NCBI GenBank assembly: GCA_030248065.1
Contig: JASAMV010002557.1
Coordinates: forward strand, 1 to 64,000
Direction: 5' to 3'
Source: Rhynchonema sp. JSB1_4
Taxonomy: Eukaryota; Nematoda; Chromadorea; Monhysterida; Xyalidae
DNA length: 64,000 bases
Shown here: positions 24,089 to 35,114 of the stretch, piece after piece
Layout: each line of letters opens with the position of its first letter
Position numbering within the stretch: position 1 is the stretch's first letter
The notes under the pieces: model-generated
What the model saw: the letters and a program-made list of their open reading frames with translations, nothing else
The model's database searches: none
Told to the model about the DNA's origin: nothing
Translations under genes and position numbers: made by a program

Positions 24089-26258
24089 ATGGGGATTTAT
24101 TTTGAAATTTTGCGGACACGATGTTTGTGGTCAGAGATTACGGTAACTTATAGTTAAAAAAAGTTTGATTGTTTTTCTTATTCTTGCGAAAAAAATTTTA
24201 TCTGCCAGAAAAAAGTTTTGCCAAAATTTTTTTTCAAATTTGCGGTATTGAAATTGAAAAATTTTGGAATGAGTTCAGAGCTCGAAGATAATTTAAATTG
24301 TTTTAAAAAGCAGATGTTTTCTCAAAAAGAATGGCGCTAAAAGATGGCAAAAAAAGACGATCGCTTACTGGCTGAAATTCAAACCTGGGCGGATTCTTAG
24401 CAAATTAATCACACGCGAAAGAAGATGAACGGAAACGAATGGTGACGAAGACGAGGAGTGCATCACATTTTGCAGGTTCAAGCGTCAGGTATAGGAATAG
24501 TAAACATAGGCATAGTAAACATAAACTGCAAATGCACAGCCGGCCGGCCATCTGCACCGTTAGGCATAGGCACGTTTCACACACAACACAGCTGTAGGTT
24601 ATAGTGCCCCCCAAAAGGTACACTAATTTTTCCGACCAGACCAAAGTACATTAGTGCACTAACTTCCTCTCCGGGCACACCAGTTTCCACCAAATTTCGC
24701 CCAAAATAGGCACCATTTTTAGGCCTAAAATGGGTACCATTTGCAAGAGAAAACGGCCATTTTCAGCGTTGTTGTGCAGTTTTTTTTGAAAACAAGACTT
24801 TGATCAAAATTTTTTCCCCGTTTTTTTGGTGTTTTTGTCCTGGCAAAATTTTCTTCTTTTTCACCGAAACTCTACCCGGACCTGGAAGGGGAGACTGGGT
24901 TGATACTGTACACCTAAAGGTTAGATAGCGGGGACGGGGCCAGGGTTTATTTTTTCAAAATGGGCTAGTAGCATAAAGCTAGGAAAGTGAAAAGTTTAGT
25001 GGCTTTTTTCTGCTGAAATGCCAATTTACTAGCTTTTTTTGCCCAAATATAAAAATTTGTAGCTTTTATGCTATTAAATTTGAAAATTTACTAGCTTTTC
25101 AAAAAATTTTACAGCTAAAAAGCTGCAAAATTTGGTTAAAAAATCCGTGACGGGGACCCGGGGGGGGGTTGAGTATTTACCTCTCACAACTCCAAATCGT
25201 ACCTCTCACAAGCAACTTTATACCTTTTTAAGGCAAAAATCGGTGTTTTTCGACCTCATTTTCCCAGAAATTGCAAGCTCCGCGCGCAAACCCACCCATA
25301 ATTTACCAATTTTTAGGCGATTTTCGGCGAAAATTTGGAAAAAGTACTATTTTTACCTTATTTTTTTGGCGAAAATTGTAACACAAAAACGGTGTTTTTT
25401 TGCCTTTTTGGGTGACCAAAATCGTACCTCTCACGCTTCCGGTCCCAATCCCGCATCATACTAACCTCCCGCTCCCACACCAGAGAGCGGAAACCGGCCG
25501 GGTAAAGTTGGCCCGGCCCGGTCGGCGAAAAGTCCGGCCCGGCCCGGCACGGTGGAGGGCTGCAGGCAGTGTAGTTCCTGGGGGGAGGGGGTCCCCCGCG
25601 CGAAATTAGCCCCTCCTGGGGTCCGCGCGAAATTAGCGCTTAAGAGTACATTCTCATCAATATGTAGACATAAAATTTTGTTCCCGGACGACTCCCCCCA
25701 GCTCGGCTACAGTAGGTAGGTTGATTGCAGGCAGGCTTTTTTGGTGGTACAGTAGGTTGATTGCTGCAAAGCAAAGGCCTGGGTATGGGTAGCTACTGCT
25801 TCTTTCTTCAAAACGATGACTGAAAAGATCAAGAACTAGGATATGTTGTTGCGCGAAGCGCAAAAATTTTGAAAATTTTGGTTCAAAAAAATGGTAATTT
25901 CGTTCAAATTTAGGCATACCGGGCCGGCCAACTCCAAAATCGCGGCCCGTTTCCGATCTCTGTCCCACACATGGGCCTGCCACCACACTGCCCGGTCCGT
26001 TTCCGTTCTCCGTTCCCTTAGGATCAGGCTGGCCCGGGATTTTGGACTTTTGGCTCGGACCGGGCCGGATTGGGCCAGACTTTCAGGCACGACCCGTCTA
26101 TTGCTCAAATTGCTCAAAGTTCAAGCCAAAAGCGCATTTTTTGACCAAAAATCTCCAAAAATTGCGCTTCGCGCGGAATATGTGCACATTTTTTGTGGGA
26201 CCCAAATGAACGCGGTTCACAGAAACCGAATTGCAAAAAACATAAACATGCTTCCCAA

Positions 26259-26858
26259 CACTGTAGTTCTTGGTCCGGAGGGGGAACAGGCGGTACCCCC
26301 ATTTTTTCGGAGGGGGAACAGACGTACCCACCTGGGGGGAAGGGGGGAGGACCCAAATTTGGAGAAAAGTCATTTTTTGAGGTCGAAAATTTGGCTCATT
26401 TTTGCCCCTTTTAGGAAAAAATCTCAATAAAAAGGGTATTTTAGCGATTTTTGACGCCCCCGCCCTGGTATGGGAAATCGGCCGGGGGTATGGGAAATTT
26501 TTCACTTTTGGAACAAGCACCCCCAAGAAATGACTTTTTGACCCCGAGAAGTACCAAAATTGACCATTTTTCGTCCAAAAATGACAAAAATCGCTTGCTG
26601 CCGCAAGAAAACTCTGTTTCATGCACTTTTTAGACCAATTTTTGGCACATTTAGAAGATTTTTGGGGTCATTTTTTCAAAACCCCACCCTCGGGTATGGG
26701 AAATTTTTTGAGTTTTCGGAGAAACCCCCTGGCATGGGAAGTTTTTGATTTTTGGGGGTATGTATGGGAAATTTCCCGAAAATTGGGCTGGGTATGGGAA
26801 AATTTCGATTTCTCAACGCCACCACTGGGGGACCCCCCTCCCCCCAGGAACTACACTG
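26259..26858. mobile_element. hAT-like element with a TATGGGAAA-family fragment inside
   Basis: Ends CACTGTAGTTCTTGG (first CAG mutated to CAC) and CCAGGAACTACACTG, with a perfect 8-bp duplication CTTCCCAA on both sides (26251-26258, 26859-26866). The interior includes a right end CAACGCCACCACTG from the TATGGGAAA family seen at 23.2-24.1 kb. Confidence 0.85.
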
Positions 26859-26957
26859 CTTCCCAAGAAAATTTAAGGAAAAGTTGGTCTTTTTTGACCA
26901 TTTTTTCCTTTGACCCCAAATCGGGCCGGGCCGGGCGGGGGCCGATTTTATACCATA

Positions 26958-27798
26958 CCGTAAAAACCTAAATACAGCCCCCCGTAATACAGCCCCACCA
27001 AAAAGGGGTCAGTGAATTAATAGAGCCCCCCAAAGTAACATCCCCTATACAGTAGTGTATGAAGGCTTGATAGTTGTGTACAGGTACATTTATGCACGAG
27101 CACGTTTGTTGTTCGTTCAGAGCACATAATACGCCTCTTATTGACGAATAGACACGAATAAATGCGATTACAAGAGAAAAAACATCCTTTCAAACCCCTT
27201 TTTAGGGGTTTTTGGGGGGTATTTCTGGGAACAATTTTTCAGGTTCGGGTCAGTGAAGTGAATTAATAGAGGCCCCCCCGGAATACCGTAAAAACCTAAA
27301 TACAGCCCCCCCCGGAATAGAGCCCCCCCCGTAATACAGCCCCTCCAAAAAGGGGTCAGTGAATTAATAGAGCCCCCCCCCCGGAATAGAGCCCCCCCTA
27401 AGTAACATCCCCTATACAGTAGTGTATTAAGGCTTGATAGTGGTGTACAGGTACATTTATGCACGTTTGCTGTTCGTTCAGAGCACATAATACGCCTCTT
27501 ATTGACGAATAGACACGAATAAATGCAATTACAAGCGAAAAAAACATCCTTTCAAACCCCTTTTTAGAGGTTTTTGGGGGTATTTTTGGGAACAATTTTT
27601 CAGGTTCGGGTCAGTGAATTAATAGAGGCCCCCCCGGAATAGAGCCCCCCCCCGTAATAGAGCCCCCCCAAAATGGGGTCAGTGAGTTAATAGAGCCCCC
27701 CCTTCTATTTAGGTTTTTACGGTAGAGCCCCCCGTAATAGAGCCCCCAAAATGGGGTCAGTGAATTAATAGAGCCCCCTTCTATTTAGGTTTTTACGG
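26958..27798. repeat. TA-flanked inverted-repeat element(s) with AATAGAGCCCCCC arrays
   Basis: Outer ends CCGTAAAAACCTAAATA / TATTTAGGTTTTTACGG, flanked by TA. The same end sequences recur inside (near 27285 and 27710), so two or more related units are nested or tandem. The interior has many AATAGAGCCCCCC and GGGGTCAGTGAATTAATAG units. A ~165-bp segment at 27040-27215 is repeated at about 27407-27575. Confidence 0.65.
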
Positions 27799-28120
27799 TA
27801 GGCTCGGGCCAGGCTGGGCCGGGCCGGAGGTTACCCGGTCCGATCTTAATCCCTGCCGCCGACCGATTCCGCCGACCTGCTCTGACTCTGACTCAGAGGT
27901 CGCAATCGGGCCGGCCCGAGCTCGGGCCGGGCCGCGATTTTGGGCTTTTGGCTCGGGCCGGGCCGGGCCGGGCCGGAGATTTGGAGGGTCGGGCCGGGCC
28001 GGGCCGGGCACCCCGGCCCGAAGCTTCTGAAGTGACTTATTTTACTGAAAAAGTAGGGATTTTTTTGTCAAAAATACTAAAATTTCTGACGGATTCGGCA
28101 AGTAAGTGATCAGTATTGTC

Positions 28121-28938
28121 CAGTGGTGCAGCTACCCAGGCGGGGCGGCAACCTACTGTACCACCAAAAATGTGGCGTTCCAAAGGCAACCTACCTCCTA
28201 CTGTACCGGCCGAGCTAGAGGGTGGGGGCGGATAAAAAGTTTTAGGTCTAAATATTGATGAAAATGCGCTCTAAAACGCTCATTTCGGGCGTGGCGCGCG
28301 ATTTTTCGCCTATTTGGAGTAAAAAATGCCGATTTTATGCCATTTTGAGCCAAAGATCGCAACTTACTGTACCAGCCGCCGGGCGGCGACCTACCTACTG
28401 TTATGTACCAAGATGGAGCGTCAACCTACCTATGTATGCACTGTAGTGGCTGGGGGGGGATGGGGGGGATTCCCCCCCCCTAAGGGGTATCTACTGTATC
28501 TCGAGTCAACCCTTAGGGGGGGATGGGAGGGGGAAGGGTATCTATCTCGAGCCGACCCGAAAGGGTATCTCGAGTAAGTAGATTTATGGTTTTCAAAGGC
28601 AAAAATAGGTGTTTTTCGAGCTCGGGACCCCCAAAAATCGCGCGCTCCGCGCGCAAACACCCAAAAATGGTCATTTTAGGCTAATTTTCGGCAAAAATGT
28701 CAAAAAGTACCCATTTTTAGGCCAATTTTGCAGTAAAATTGCATGCAAAAAAACGGCCTTTTTTCGCCTTTTGACGGACCATAGGGGTATCTTGGGTAGC
28801 CTCTGGGGGGTATCTCGAGTAAGTCCGAAACCTTCCCCCCCTAGGGTATCTTGGGTCGATTGGCCTGCCACCACACTGTATGTATGTACCTACTGTACCT
28901 AGGGGGGACCCCCCAGCCCCCACCCCCTGCAACACCGT
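28121..28938. mobile_element. Nested hAT-like element of the CCTACTGTACC family (degenerate right end)
   Basis: The left end CAGTGGTGCAGCTACC follows GTATTGTC, the same junction as in the copies at 39386 and 39625. The right end near CAACACCGTTG is diverged and its flanking duplication is lost. CAACCTACTGTACC units repeat inside. Confidence 0.65.
28439..28878. mobile_element. hAT-like element with GGGTATCTCGAGT repeats
   Basis: Ends CACTGTAGTGGCTGG / GGCCTGCCACCACACTG, with a perfect 8-bp duplication TATGTATG (28431-28438, 28879-28886). GGGTATCTCGAGT units repeat on both sides of a TCGCGCGCTCCGCGCGC palindrome. Confidence 0.85.
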
Positions 28939-29686
28939 TGTTTTCAACCAAAAAATAGGTTAAAAAATCGCAAAAATTATGACAAAAATTGGGTTAAAAT
29001 CTGAGCCAAAAATTCGGGCCGGGCCGGGCCGGAGATTTGGGGGTTCGGGCCGGGCCGGGCCGGAGATTTGGGGGTACGGGTCGGGCCGGGCCGGGCCGGG
29101 CCGGAGATTTGGGGGCTCGGGCCGGGTCGGGCCGGCCAAACCCGGCCCGATTGCGACCTCTGCTCTGACTGAATAAAAAAGGAGACGGAAATCTAGCTCC
29201 AAGTCAAAACCTGAAAGCAAAATTCGGGAACTCAGCAAACTAAATTTGCTTGCAAAATCAGGGAGAAACTACTTAGCAATGAAATGATAAGAGATGATGA
29301 CTGACAATGATGGGTGAACAGTAAAGTGAAGTACGGTTGAGGAGGGTCTGGTCTGAGAAATTCAATCTAACACTCGTAACCGCACAACCAAGCCAGAACC
29401 ATGAGTCCAGTGGCTGGCATACAGCGCTGTGGCTGTGTTTAGTGCGATGAAAAAGCAGCTCCATGTTTTGCGGTTTGCTCGTTGCCATGGCTTTGCTAAT
29501 GTTGCACTGCGTGATGTTGAATCTCTTTCCTGATTTCAGTTTGTCTTGTCATATTTTTTATTTTTTTGTGCACTTCTGCACCGTCCATTTGAAATCAGGA
29601 GGTATGGTATTTGTCTCAAACACACAAAACGGCGCGTTTGTTTCCCATTTAAGAGGCCCAGATTGCTTCAGCAGATCAACAAAATC

Positions 29687-32600
29687 ATGCAGTTTGAAAT
29701 TGACAAACATTTGAGTCCGACGCTGCAAGCTCTTTGCCAGAGTGAGTCTCCCGTTCGATTGAAGCCATAAACACGTGTATACAGTGCTGTGGCTACTTTT
29801 GCGGGGCGGGTAGGGTACATAGGTGGAAAAATCCGGGCGGGTAGGGCAGGGGCAGGGGGTAGTGTACCTGGGATCTTGGGGGGGGGGGGAATCCGGTTTG
29901 GGGGGGATGGGGGAAGTTTTTTCGGGGCGGGTACAATACAAGTTTTTTTGGGTGCCTATTTTTATATGCTATAAAGTGCATATATCGCGTGTAGCGCGCG
30001 ATTTTTTGCACTTCTAAGGGTTTTCGGTCGAAATTTGGGCATTTTGACCAAAAAATGGGCATTTTAAGGGCAAAAATCGGGGCAGGTAGAGTACCTGAGC
30101 GGGGCGGGTAGGGTACCGGAGCGGAGCGGGTAGGGGGTAGTGTACCAGGCCGGGGCGGGTAGGGTACCATTGGGGGACCCCCTCCCCCCAGCCACAGCAC
30201 TGCGTGTATATTTGTCTGTCAACGATCATGATGCATTTTGTATTCGCAGTGCAAAACAAATTTCAAAACGTGGTTTTTCGAACATTTTCAGGCATGCAGC
30301 GGCTGAAGAACGAGCAAAGTCAGGTCGCGGCAGCGATGCACGCGTTGATGGATAAAATCGAGTCGTTGAATGAAATGATCAGCGAACACGAGGATTCTCT
30401 GATGCGACACATGGCACACGAAATCAGCAACAGGGTGCGCCCGGTTGATGATGTTTTGGTGCGTTCTAATTTGCCGGTTTCTCATAGTTGTATGATTTAT
30501 TGTAAAACAAGCCACACTGACCATATGTTTTCTCAGACTTCACCAACAACAGCCAGAAGTCAGTCGCAATTATACCAGCCGGCGACAGAGAGCAATGGAG
30601 ACGCAGAGCAACCGGCAAGCGCCACAACAACACGCGTCCCCCAAGAGTCGAGTGATGATTCGCATGTTAAAATCAAGCAGGAACCATCTGAGTTGGCGGC
30701 TATTTCACAGATGTCCGGTTCAACTTCTGAAGACCGAGACCGGGAGGTTGCGACTGAGCCCGAGTCAGATCAACCGGAACAGTTGATAATCGACAATATT
30801 GATGCTGTCGACCAATCAGAGCCAGGGCCAAACGAAAGGTGCACCTTGTGCACGGCAATGGTGCCCGCAAGTAGAACACGACAACATCTGATCCTCACAC
30901 ATAATGCCGCTCCGACCACAATTCGAGGCCGCGAACTGGTCGTCCATCTTCAGCCCACCTTCCACCATCAAGTGGCGATGGTCGCCCGCGGGCTGCGAGA
31001 GGCGATGCGAGAAAATCGACCGCACTGTTTCACGTGTGGCATGGTCATCAAACAAGGTAGTGTTCTGTGCATGTACATTTTTGCAAAATGTAGATGTGGA
31101 TACTTTTTACATGCGTCAATTGGGATGAATTGGTCAGTATCGAACTTGGGATCGGATCGCACAGGCTCTGCCTTTGCTCGCCAGTGATGTGGTTTGGGGG
31201 ACTTTGGGGATAAATACCCACCAAACTGGTTCGCTATAATACCTAGCTAGCTTTTTTGATACCGAAGACTGGCTCGCTAGCTTTCTTGCTCCGGTCGTAG
31301 TCCCAAAATTGTTGCTTTTGGTACCAAAATGGCAATGTTATGGTCTGAGATACCTGAATTCTATACTGGCAGGCGAAAAAAAACCGTTTTTTCGTTTTTT
31401 TTCCTGGACCCGAATATTTTTCCATATGTATTTTCCGTGGATGCTTTATCGGCTTTTATGGGAAAACATATGACTTCTTTATCTTGATTTTGCCAAAGAA
31501 TCGTAATGCAAACTGATGAGTTTCTCGATTTTTGGAAAAAAATTGGCTCAACGACGAAAATTGAGTGATAAAAAAGCTTATAAAACAGATGTTCACCGGC
31601 AAACAACTCGCCTACATGAGCATATTTTAACCTAAAATTATCATGTTCTTCGATTGTCTGTCCTTTACTGGAAAAATATTGAGAAAACCGTTTTCCACGA
31701 AAAATAAAGAACGGGTCTTTATGCCAGTATGCTGAATTCGTTCAAATTTCTGCAAGCTGCACAGAAATAAACTTTTTAAAGCTTATTTTAGCACAATTTG
31801 TATAATTTTTATACCCATATTTTTTACTTCTGGACCAATACCCCTCCCCCCAAATTGGGGTACCAGCTAGCGCTAGCTGCCGGAGTTTTCTGTTCTACAG
31901 CCCCCCACCCGAATACCGTTTTGTTGGAAATAGAACTCGGGCGTCTATTTTTTTCACTGGGGTCATTTTGGGGGTCGATTATTGGGGTTATATTTTTCAT
32001 TTAGCCACCTTGACGAAAAAAATCATTGTCAATAATGCCCCTAAAAATGGCTTGTTTCCGGTATTTTCTAACTTTAACAGCGGCAATTATGCTTAAAAAG
32101 CTGTATCTTCTGTTGTATGCGCAAGCTTAAACAACGTTTGACGCAACAATACGCCTAACCATACCACTAATCTGTGGTACGGTGAAGGTTGGGGGTGGGG
32201 TTCTCTTAATGGGGGAATCAATTAATGGGGGTTGTATTTTTCATTTCGAATCCATTGGGCGGGGTTCAATTAATGGGGGTTCTATTTCCGACAATGCGGT
32301 AGTGCCCCAAGGGGCGCAATTCAGTAGATTTTCCACAAATAGATGGGCTCTATTTGGGATTTATATTTCTGTCTTTCGGTCTCTAATTTTCGCCAAAAAT
32401 GACTGGTTTTCTTACCAAATTGGCTGTTTTCTTCCCCCACAGGGGCTCTGTTTGGAAAAACTTCTTGACAAAAAGTCCGATGTTTGCACCTTGGGCAGGA
32501 CCCCTCTAGCTAGCTAGTTCTGACGTGACCAACGCATAAGCACTGTAATCCAATCAACCGATCTTGACTCGTCAAAAAGAAATGAACAAATCAAATCCTA

Positions 32601-33429
32601 CGAATATAAACAGCCTCCCATTTTTATAGGTACCACAATCGCCTTGGCACATCATCTCTACGACGAACACGTTCCCAAATCCAACCCCCCAGTCAGCTCG
32701 GAAGTGTGTCTCGAAGCGATGCGTATTTCTCGTCAACGCCCTCGTCCACGCGCTGAACAAATTCGTTTGCGCAAACGCAATGATGGACCTTCGCCGCGTT
32801 TGCTTCCGACGTCCAACCTTCCAGATCAAATGCAAGTGGCATCGCAATCTGTCGCCCCGGCACCTGGTAATCTCATCAAACCATGGACGCACAATGTTGA
32901 TTATCATTGCGTTTGCGACTTTACATGCAACACAAAACAGGAGATAAATGCTCATAAACGCCAATGTCACAAAAGGACCGGCGATGCCGTCAATCGCAAA
33001 CCGCGAATCAGCTCGGTTCCTGTCCGGGTCCCAGTCCGGAAACGTGTCATGGAACCGAAATCACCGAAAGTTGTGTACCGACACGTATGTCATTCGCAAT
33101 GGTGCGAATTTGGAACTGATTCTGAGTCAGAACTTCAGGAACACGAACAAACATGTCGTTGGATTCAATCGGCCCGAAAGTTGGAACGTGATTTGTTGGC
33201 ACAGGGTGGGCTAAAAACGTGGAGAGTGATTGGAAAACAGGGAAACATTGAACAAATGCCGCCGTGGAAGTCGTTCAAACCAAAAAGGAGAAAATCTGCC
33301 GAGCACAATCCACCAGATGCTGAACATTTGCGACTGGACCAAAGTGATGCAAATGACACGGCGTTTGAGAACGTCGATGGTGTTCTGCCAGGTGTGACGG
33401 TGGTAAAAGATGAAGAATTAAGTGATTGA
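29687..33429 (+). CDS. Zinc-finger protein with four Cys/His fingers
   Basis: Exons 29687-29741, 30292-30458, 30537-31056 and 32630-33429; phases close and give 513 residues. The start ATG is inferred, since the frame is open further upstream and another 5' exon is possible. An N-terminal helical stretch (residues ~15-75) is followed by a Ser/Thr/Glu-rich region containing VKIKQEP, a sumoylation-type motif. Next come the fingers CTLCTAMVPASRTRQHLIL(x)H, CFTCGMVIKQ...HHLYDEH, one in VDYHCVCDFTC...HKRQCH, and HVCHSQWCEF...HEQTC, wh ich vary in spacing. The C-terminus is basic and then acidic. A nuclear, nucleic-acid-binding role is likely; I cannot assign an orthologue. Introns 1 and 3 hold repeats; a polyadenylation signal is at 33511. 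Confidence 0.8.
29782..30202. mobile_element. hAT-like element with GGGCGGGTAGGGTACC repeats, in an intron
   Basis: Perfect 13-bp inverted ends CAGTGCTGTGGCT / AGCCACAGCACTG and a perfect 8-bp duplication CGTGTATA (29774-29781, 30203-30210). GCGGGTAGGGTACC units lie on both sides of a TCGCGTGTAGCGCGCGA core. It sits in intron 1 of the zinc-finger gene and ends 90 bp before the next exon. Confidence 0.92.
31057..32629 (+). repeat. Intron 3 of the zinc-finger gene: repeat fragments
   Basis: A 1.57-kb intron with TAGCTAGC stretches near 31240, 31868 and 32510, and several CAATTAATGGGGGTT units near 32215-32285. It looks like another mobile repeat, but no ends or target duplication could be delimited. 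Confidence 0.4.
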
Positions 33430-33510
33430 TTGGTATAGGCATTGCCATGGCATGATTGCTTAGATGATTTGCCACTCTGTGTCTTCCGTTTGTTTGCTCC
33501 GCAAACTTGA

Positions 33511-33516
33511 AATAAA
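33511..33516 (+). other. Polyadenylation signal of the zinc-finger gene
   Basis: AATAAA, 82 bp after the stop codon. Confidence 0.6.
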
Positions 33517-33701
33517 CTGTTCGATTTTAGCGTGACTCGAGGCTTTACCGTACATTAATTCTTACATATGATAGAGGTACGCTACACCCTGATTCGATCA
33601 TGTGTACATGAGATGATAAGGTTAACATAACACCCAAACTTTTACAAAAAGAGTGGTCACATCATGACATCGCAATAGTGCTATCACAAAAAACGCGTCT
33701 A

Positions 33702-34004
33702 GTCCGTCCACCGGCTCATGTCACTTTTCGTTGCGGTTGACTGCTTTGCTCCCTTCCTCCACGTTCTAATGAAAGAGAAATTGAGTGTGGCCCATTTTGC
33801 GAAAAAAAATGATAAAATGTGTCGAAAAAGATTGAGTTCGATCAAATTTAAAATTAAATTAAAATGGACAAAACACGTCGATTTCACAAAAAAACACAAT
33901 TCAGGAACAAAAATAATTTTTTCGGAAACTCAATTTCTCTTTCGTGGAGGAAGGGAACAAGTCGGCCAGCAGCATCACAAAGTGACATGAGCTGATGGAC
34001 GGAC
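33702..34004. mobile_element. TA-flanked MITE, copy 1
   Basis: Long inverted repeats: the left end GTCCGTCCACCGGCTCATG pairs with the right end CATGAGCTGATGGACGGAC, and the arms continue through CTTCCTCCACG and AAATTGAGT. The left flank is TA; the right flank is TT, probably mutated. It is closely related to the copy at 61208-61530. TA targets and short length suggest a Tc1/mariner-type non-autonomous element. It lies between the 3' ends of two convergent genes. Confidence 0.8.
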
Positions 34005-34149
34005 TTTATATGCAAAAATACGAAATACGTTCTGGCACAAATTGGCTGGAAAATCCACAAACACTACCCAAAAACTATGCCATCACGACAAGCATGCGAG
34101 CAGCACAAAACAATGGTTGGGGACACACTGTAGATTGCATAATGGCTAT

Positions 34150-35114
34150 TCATTGTGACTTATTCAAACTGGCATTGTCAGTAAGCAGTCCACTTTTACC
34201 TTTTTCACCCCTGGCCGAGTGGACCCGCTCAACAAGCTCCTCATGCCGTTCCCGCCAGCTGGTTTTGGGCCGAGGAAAGACTTGCTGCAAATCAATATTG
34301 GTCTTCATTCACTTGCCACTGATGTTTCATTGCGTCGACACATTTTCAACTCAGGAGGCTTGGCGACCGGTCCTATGTTTCACGTATTTTGTTTTGACTA
34401 CGATGCCGCTAATTTAGAAAAGAGTGAAAGTAACTCTTCCCAATCACCCGTCTTACAGCTGTGCGTCATGGACAGCGACGAACTTTGTGGTATCAGCATA
34501 CGTCATAAAATAGTGTGATAAATCAAGTGGGACCGAACCGAACTAATGCCAAACCTGACGCCGTTACGTGCGTTACTTTTTTCTTTGCACTATTTCCTAA
34601 CTGGAGCACTCACCACCGATTCCAATTCCTTCTTCACTTTTTCGACGTCCTCGGGTCTGATGTCCGATCCCTGTCCTGCCCTTTGCAGCCCCGAGTCGAA
34701 TACATTCCGTTGACTCGATGACAATTTGATGCACGCCGGTTCGTGCTTGTCCTGTTGGTGAAACATCAGATTTGAATTTTGTTCCATCACGTGGTGCATT
34801 CGCAGTCTGACGATGACCTGGTGCACGGCCCGTCTGTGAAAGCAGGTTCATGACGGCAACCAAAAACGGAGCACAATTCACTTGGATGGGAACAATTCTT
34901 AAGCTTTTCCATGATTTGGGATGTTTTTTTTCGAATCAAACTAACCAGTGACGCTTTCACAAACCGTCGACTGCACGCTTTGCACGGAAACGTTGGCTCG
35001 GGCTTCTCTGGCTGTTCGGGAGGAAGTTTATCTGCGAAATAAGCAAGGGTTTTCTGTGTGACTGCGACAGGGTCCGATGGGTGTGCTCATGTCACGAAGA
35101 ACTTTACCTGTCAT
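34150..35114 (-). CDS. ZC2HC1-family protein with a single C2HC finger
   Basis: Exons 35108-35114, 34946-35031, 34614-34751 and 34150-34284, ~121 residues; all phases close. The first exon is only seven bases (MT plus one base). The finger is CKACSRRFVKASLDKHEPAC (Cys-x2-Cys-x12-His-x4-Cys), split by an intron. It is followed by RNVFDSGLQRAGQGSDI and then KTSWRERHEELVERVHSAR, which match the conserved order of ZC2HC1A/B. The family normally has a second CPYCxRRF finger; here the frame ends after RGEKGKSG and no second finger is found downstream. The short last exon assumes no splice at the weak GTGAAA donor at 34208. Function of the family is not well known. Confidence 0.82.

Larger units (their letters stand above)
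22860..26957. repeat. Dense interspersed-repeat region upstream of vinculin
   Basis: No gene is supported here. It holds the nested pair of hAT-like elements at 23231-24088 and the one at 26259-26858. Beyond these it has fragments of the same families: a left end CAGTGTAGTTCCTGG near 25570, GGTACAGTAGGTTGATT units near 25700-25770 and GGCCCGG-rich stretches near 25500 and 25920-26090. Many short AAAATGGNNATTTT-like runs fill the spacers. Open frames are repeat translations. Confidence 0.7.
27894..29162. mobile_element. hAT-like element of the GGGCCGGGCC family, carrying two nested elements
   Basis: Terminal inverted repeats CAGAGGTCGCAATCGGGCC / GGCCCGATTGCGACCTCTG and a perfect 8-bp duplication CTCTGACT (27886-27893, 29163-29170). 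The arms are arrays of GGGCCGGGCCGGAGATTTGG. Another family is inserted at 28121 (target GTATTGTC), and a third lies inside that one (28439-28878). Confidence 0.88.

Noticed and set aside
25400..29200. Arg/Pro/Gly-rich frames
   Set aside because: They are translations of GGGCCGGGCC arrays.
34219..34518. 99-codon plus-strand frame with plausible composition
   Set aside because: It is antisense to a ZC2HC1 exon that matches its family residue by residue.
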